Shown here piece by piece: positions 5,095-6,566 of a DNA stretch of 6,566 nucleotides. Below the pieces are notes generated by a model. It worked only from the letters and a program-made list of their open reading frames with translations. It was not told the origin of the DNA and did no database searches. The position numbers and the translations under genes are program-made. Source of the stretch: an uncultured Acetatifactor sp. (GTDB taxonomy: Bacteria; Bacillota; Clostridia; Lachnospirales; Lachnospiraceae); contig CAOOJO010000153.1 of the NCBI GenBank assembly GCA_948496895.1, positions 1 to 6,566 on the forward strand, written 5' to 3'. Every line of letters begins with the position of its first letter. The first letter of the stretch is position 1.

Positions 5095-6423
5095 TCAAAT
5101 CACCGCCAGAATCAATAGCAGCAGGAACAATGCCAGGATCACCCCCAGGACGATAAAGCCCCGGATAGCTCCCTTAAAGCACGACCTGGCATTCCTCTTG
5201 TAATGGAAATGCTTGAATACCGCTCCTCCGATCAGGCCCAGGATCGGCAGGAAGAAGGACACCAGCGTGTACCAGACGCTCCCGGTGTCATGGGGTGGGG
5301 CCTGCAGGAATTCCTCCAGATCCTTGGCCACCTTCTTCGCCTGCGCCTCCTCAGTGGTCTTGCGCGCCTTTGCGAACTTTTCCGTCTCCTCCGGCGAGAT
5401 GATGTTGACGGCCTTCACCGGCTCTCCCTTCTCGCGCAGCTCCTTATACTTCTCGATCTCCGCCTTATTGCCATAGATCCAGTGATTATGGCCGATGTCC
5501 ACGAACTCCGGCTTATCCGTGCTGTAGTCGTGGATAGAGGGATCGTAGACATACTGCACCTTGTTCTTCTCCAGCTGCGGATCCGGGATAGGAATCGCCG
5601 AAATCAGCGAGTGGGTGTAGGGGTGCAGCGGAAAGTTGAACAGCTCCTCCGCCTCCGCCACCTCCACGATCCGCCCCTTGTAGATGACGCCGATGCGGTC
5701 GGAGATGAAGCGCACCACGGAGAGGTCATGGGCAATGAACAGGTAGGTGACGCCCTTCTCCCTCTGGAACTTCTTCATCAGGTTCAGCACCTGGGCCCGG
5801 ATGGACACGTCCAGCGCCGATATGGGCTCGTCTGCCACCACCAGCTCCGGCTCCATGACCATGGCCCGGGCGATGCCGATACGCTGTCTCTGTCCGCCGG
5901 AGAACTCATGGGGATATCTGGTCAGGTGCTCGGGCAGGAGCCCTACGTCATGGATCATGCGCTCCACCTTCTGCACCCTGTCGGCCTCGTTCTCAAAAAG
6001 GCCGAAGTTGTAAAGTCCCTCGGAGATGATATAGTCCACCGTGGCGCGCTCGTTCAGCGACGCCGCCGGATCCTGGAACACCATCTGCACGTTGCGGATG
6101 ACCTCCCTGTCCAGCGCGTGCGGAATCTTCCCGGAGATGCGCACGCCCTTGTACTGGATTTCCCCGGCCGCCAGCGGGTTCACGCGGATGACCGCCCGCC
6201 CGATGGTGGTCTTGCCGGATCCCGACTCTCCCACCAGGGAGAAGGTCTCGCCCTTGTAGATGTCGAAGGACGCCCCCGTCACCGCCCGGACGGCCGTGTC
6301 GCCGCTGCCGAACGTGATGTCGATGTCCTTTACGGACAGCAGTATCTCTTTTCCGTTCTCTGCCTTCGGACCGTGCTCCGGGAAGAGGGAACGGCCTTTT
6401 TTCATTGTATCTTTCTTTGCCAT
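5095..6423 (-). CDS. oppF: OppF/DppF-type peptide ABC transporter ATPase with C-terminal membrane extension
   Basis: This is the second ATPase of an oligopeptide/dipeptide importer and powers uptake with its OppD partner. The 442 residues contain Walker A GESGSGKTT (65-73), Q-loop VFQDP (Q117), signature FSGGQRQR (174-181), Walker B LVVADEP (194-200), D-loop SALD (202-205) and H-loop H232. The peptide-transporter C-terminal element FNFPLHPYTHSLISAIP (262-278) follows. All catalytic residues are present. OppF proteins usually end near residue 320-340. Here about 100 more residues follow: a charged, probably helical linker (about 344-374) and two predicted membrane helices (about 384-404 and 421-441) joined by a basic loop with HYKRNARSCFKG. 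ATG 6421-6423 has GGAGG at 6432-6436, 8 nt upstream. It starts 14 nt after the oppD stop, so it is in the same operon. The peptide substrate cannot be told from sequence. Confidence 0.93.
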   Translation of the reverse strand: MAKKDTMKKGRSLFPEHGPKAENGKEILLSVKDIDITFGSGDTAVRAVTGASFDIYKGETFSLVGESGSGKTTIGRAVIRVNPLAAGEIQYKGVRISGKIPHALDREVIRNVQMVFQDPAASLNERATVDYIISEGLYNFGLFENEADRVQKVERMIHDVGLLPEHLTRYPHEFSGGQRQRIGIARAMVMEPELVVADEPISALDVSIRAQVLNLMKKFQREKGVTYLFIAHDLSVVRFISDRIGVIYKGRIVEVAEAEELFNFPLHPYTHSLISAIPIPDPQLEKNKVQYVYDPSIHDYSTDKPEFVDIGHNHWIYGNKAEIEKYKELREKGEPVKAVNIISPEETEKFAKARKTTEEAQAKKVAKDLEEFLQAPPHDTGSVWYTLVSFFLPILGLIGGAVFKHFHYKRNARSCFKGAIRGFIVLGVILALFLLLLILAVI

Positions 6424-6437
6424 GTTTCCTTCCTCCC

Positions 6438-6566
6438 TCAGATGTTGAACGCTTCCATGAGCTTGCTATGGATATCCTGGATGCCCTCCGGCTTCTCCAC
6501 CTTGGGCGACCTGGGATCCAGCAGCCAGGTCTTGGCGTAGTGGGTATCCGTCACCTTGAACATCGG
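6438..6566 (-). CDS. oppD: OppD/DppD-type peptide ABC transporter ATPase, C-terminal fragment (gene runs off the window)
   Basis: The last 42 residues of a protein are readable on the minus strand, beginning PMFKVTDTHYAKTWLLDPRS and ending KLMEAFNI before TGA (6438-6440). The pattern VTDTHYAKTWLLDPR(S/A)PKVE followed by IHSKLMEAFN is typical of the extreme C terminus of OppD-type ATPases in Clostridia. It is immediately upstream of the OppF-type gene, whose ribosome binding site abuts this stop. The ATPase core, including its Walker motifs, lies outside the window, so the assignment rests on the tail and the context. Confidence 0.82.
   Translation of the reverse strand, partial: PMFKVTDTHYAKTWLLDPRSPKVEKPEGIQDIHSKLMEAFNI

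Noticed and set aside
5203..6540. Plus-strand open frame of 445 codons opposite the oppF-like gene
   Set aside because: It mirrors an intact ATPase gene with all motifs. The product is rich in R, H, L and D and unlike any known protein, as expected of a shadow frame.

Overview
The window looks like a chromosomal segment of a Gram-positive Clostridia, most likely a Lachnospiraceae relative. This is inferred from strong AGGAGG-type ribosome binding sites, a secG-rnr-smpB-ssrA order typical of Firmicutes, the tmRNA tag ending YALAA, and protein sequence style. The species cannot be named from this sequence alone. Almost every gene is on the minus strand, so the window reads right to left.

Layout, in order of minus-strand transcription. 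At 6438-6566 is the 3' end of an OppD-type peptide ABC transporter ATPase. An OppF-type ATPase (5095-6423) follows 14 nt later and carries an unusual C-terminal extension with two predicted membrane helices. A strong, probably bidirectional hairpin terminator (5020-5065) separates it from a convergent plus-strand gene (4439-4987) encoding a Uma2-family (DUF820) PD-(D/E)XK-type protein. That gene has an extended -10 promoter and a leader of about 180 nt that could fold. It is divergent from secG (3822-4061), which probably starts at TTG and ends in a clear intrinsic terminator. Then come rnr (RNase R, 1564-3735), smpB (1028-1498), a second Uma2-family gene (457-1008) and ssrA/tmRNA (1-373, last bases of the 3' end outside the window). 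ssrA has its own near-consensus promoter.

The core is a ribosome-rescue and RNA-quality-control cluster. tmRNA and SmpB rescue ribosomes stalled on broken mRNAs, and RNase R degrades the released mRNA. SecG belongs to the protein export channel and is a frequent neighbour of rnr. The unusual feature is a pair of paralogous Uma2 genes, roughly 60% identical by eye, placed on both sides of this block. One sits between smpB and ssrA, which are normally adjacent. No CRISPR array, transposase, rRNA or ordinary tRNA gene was seen.
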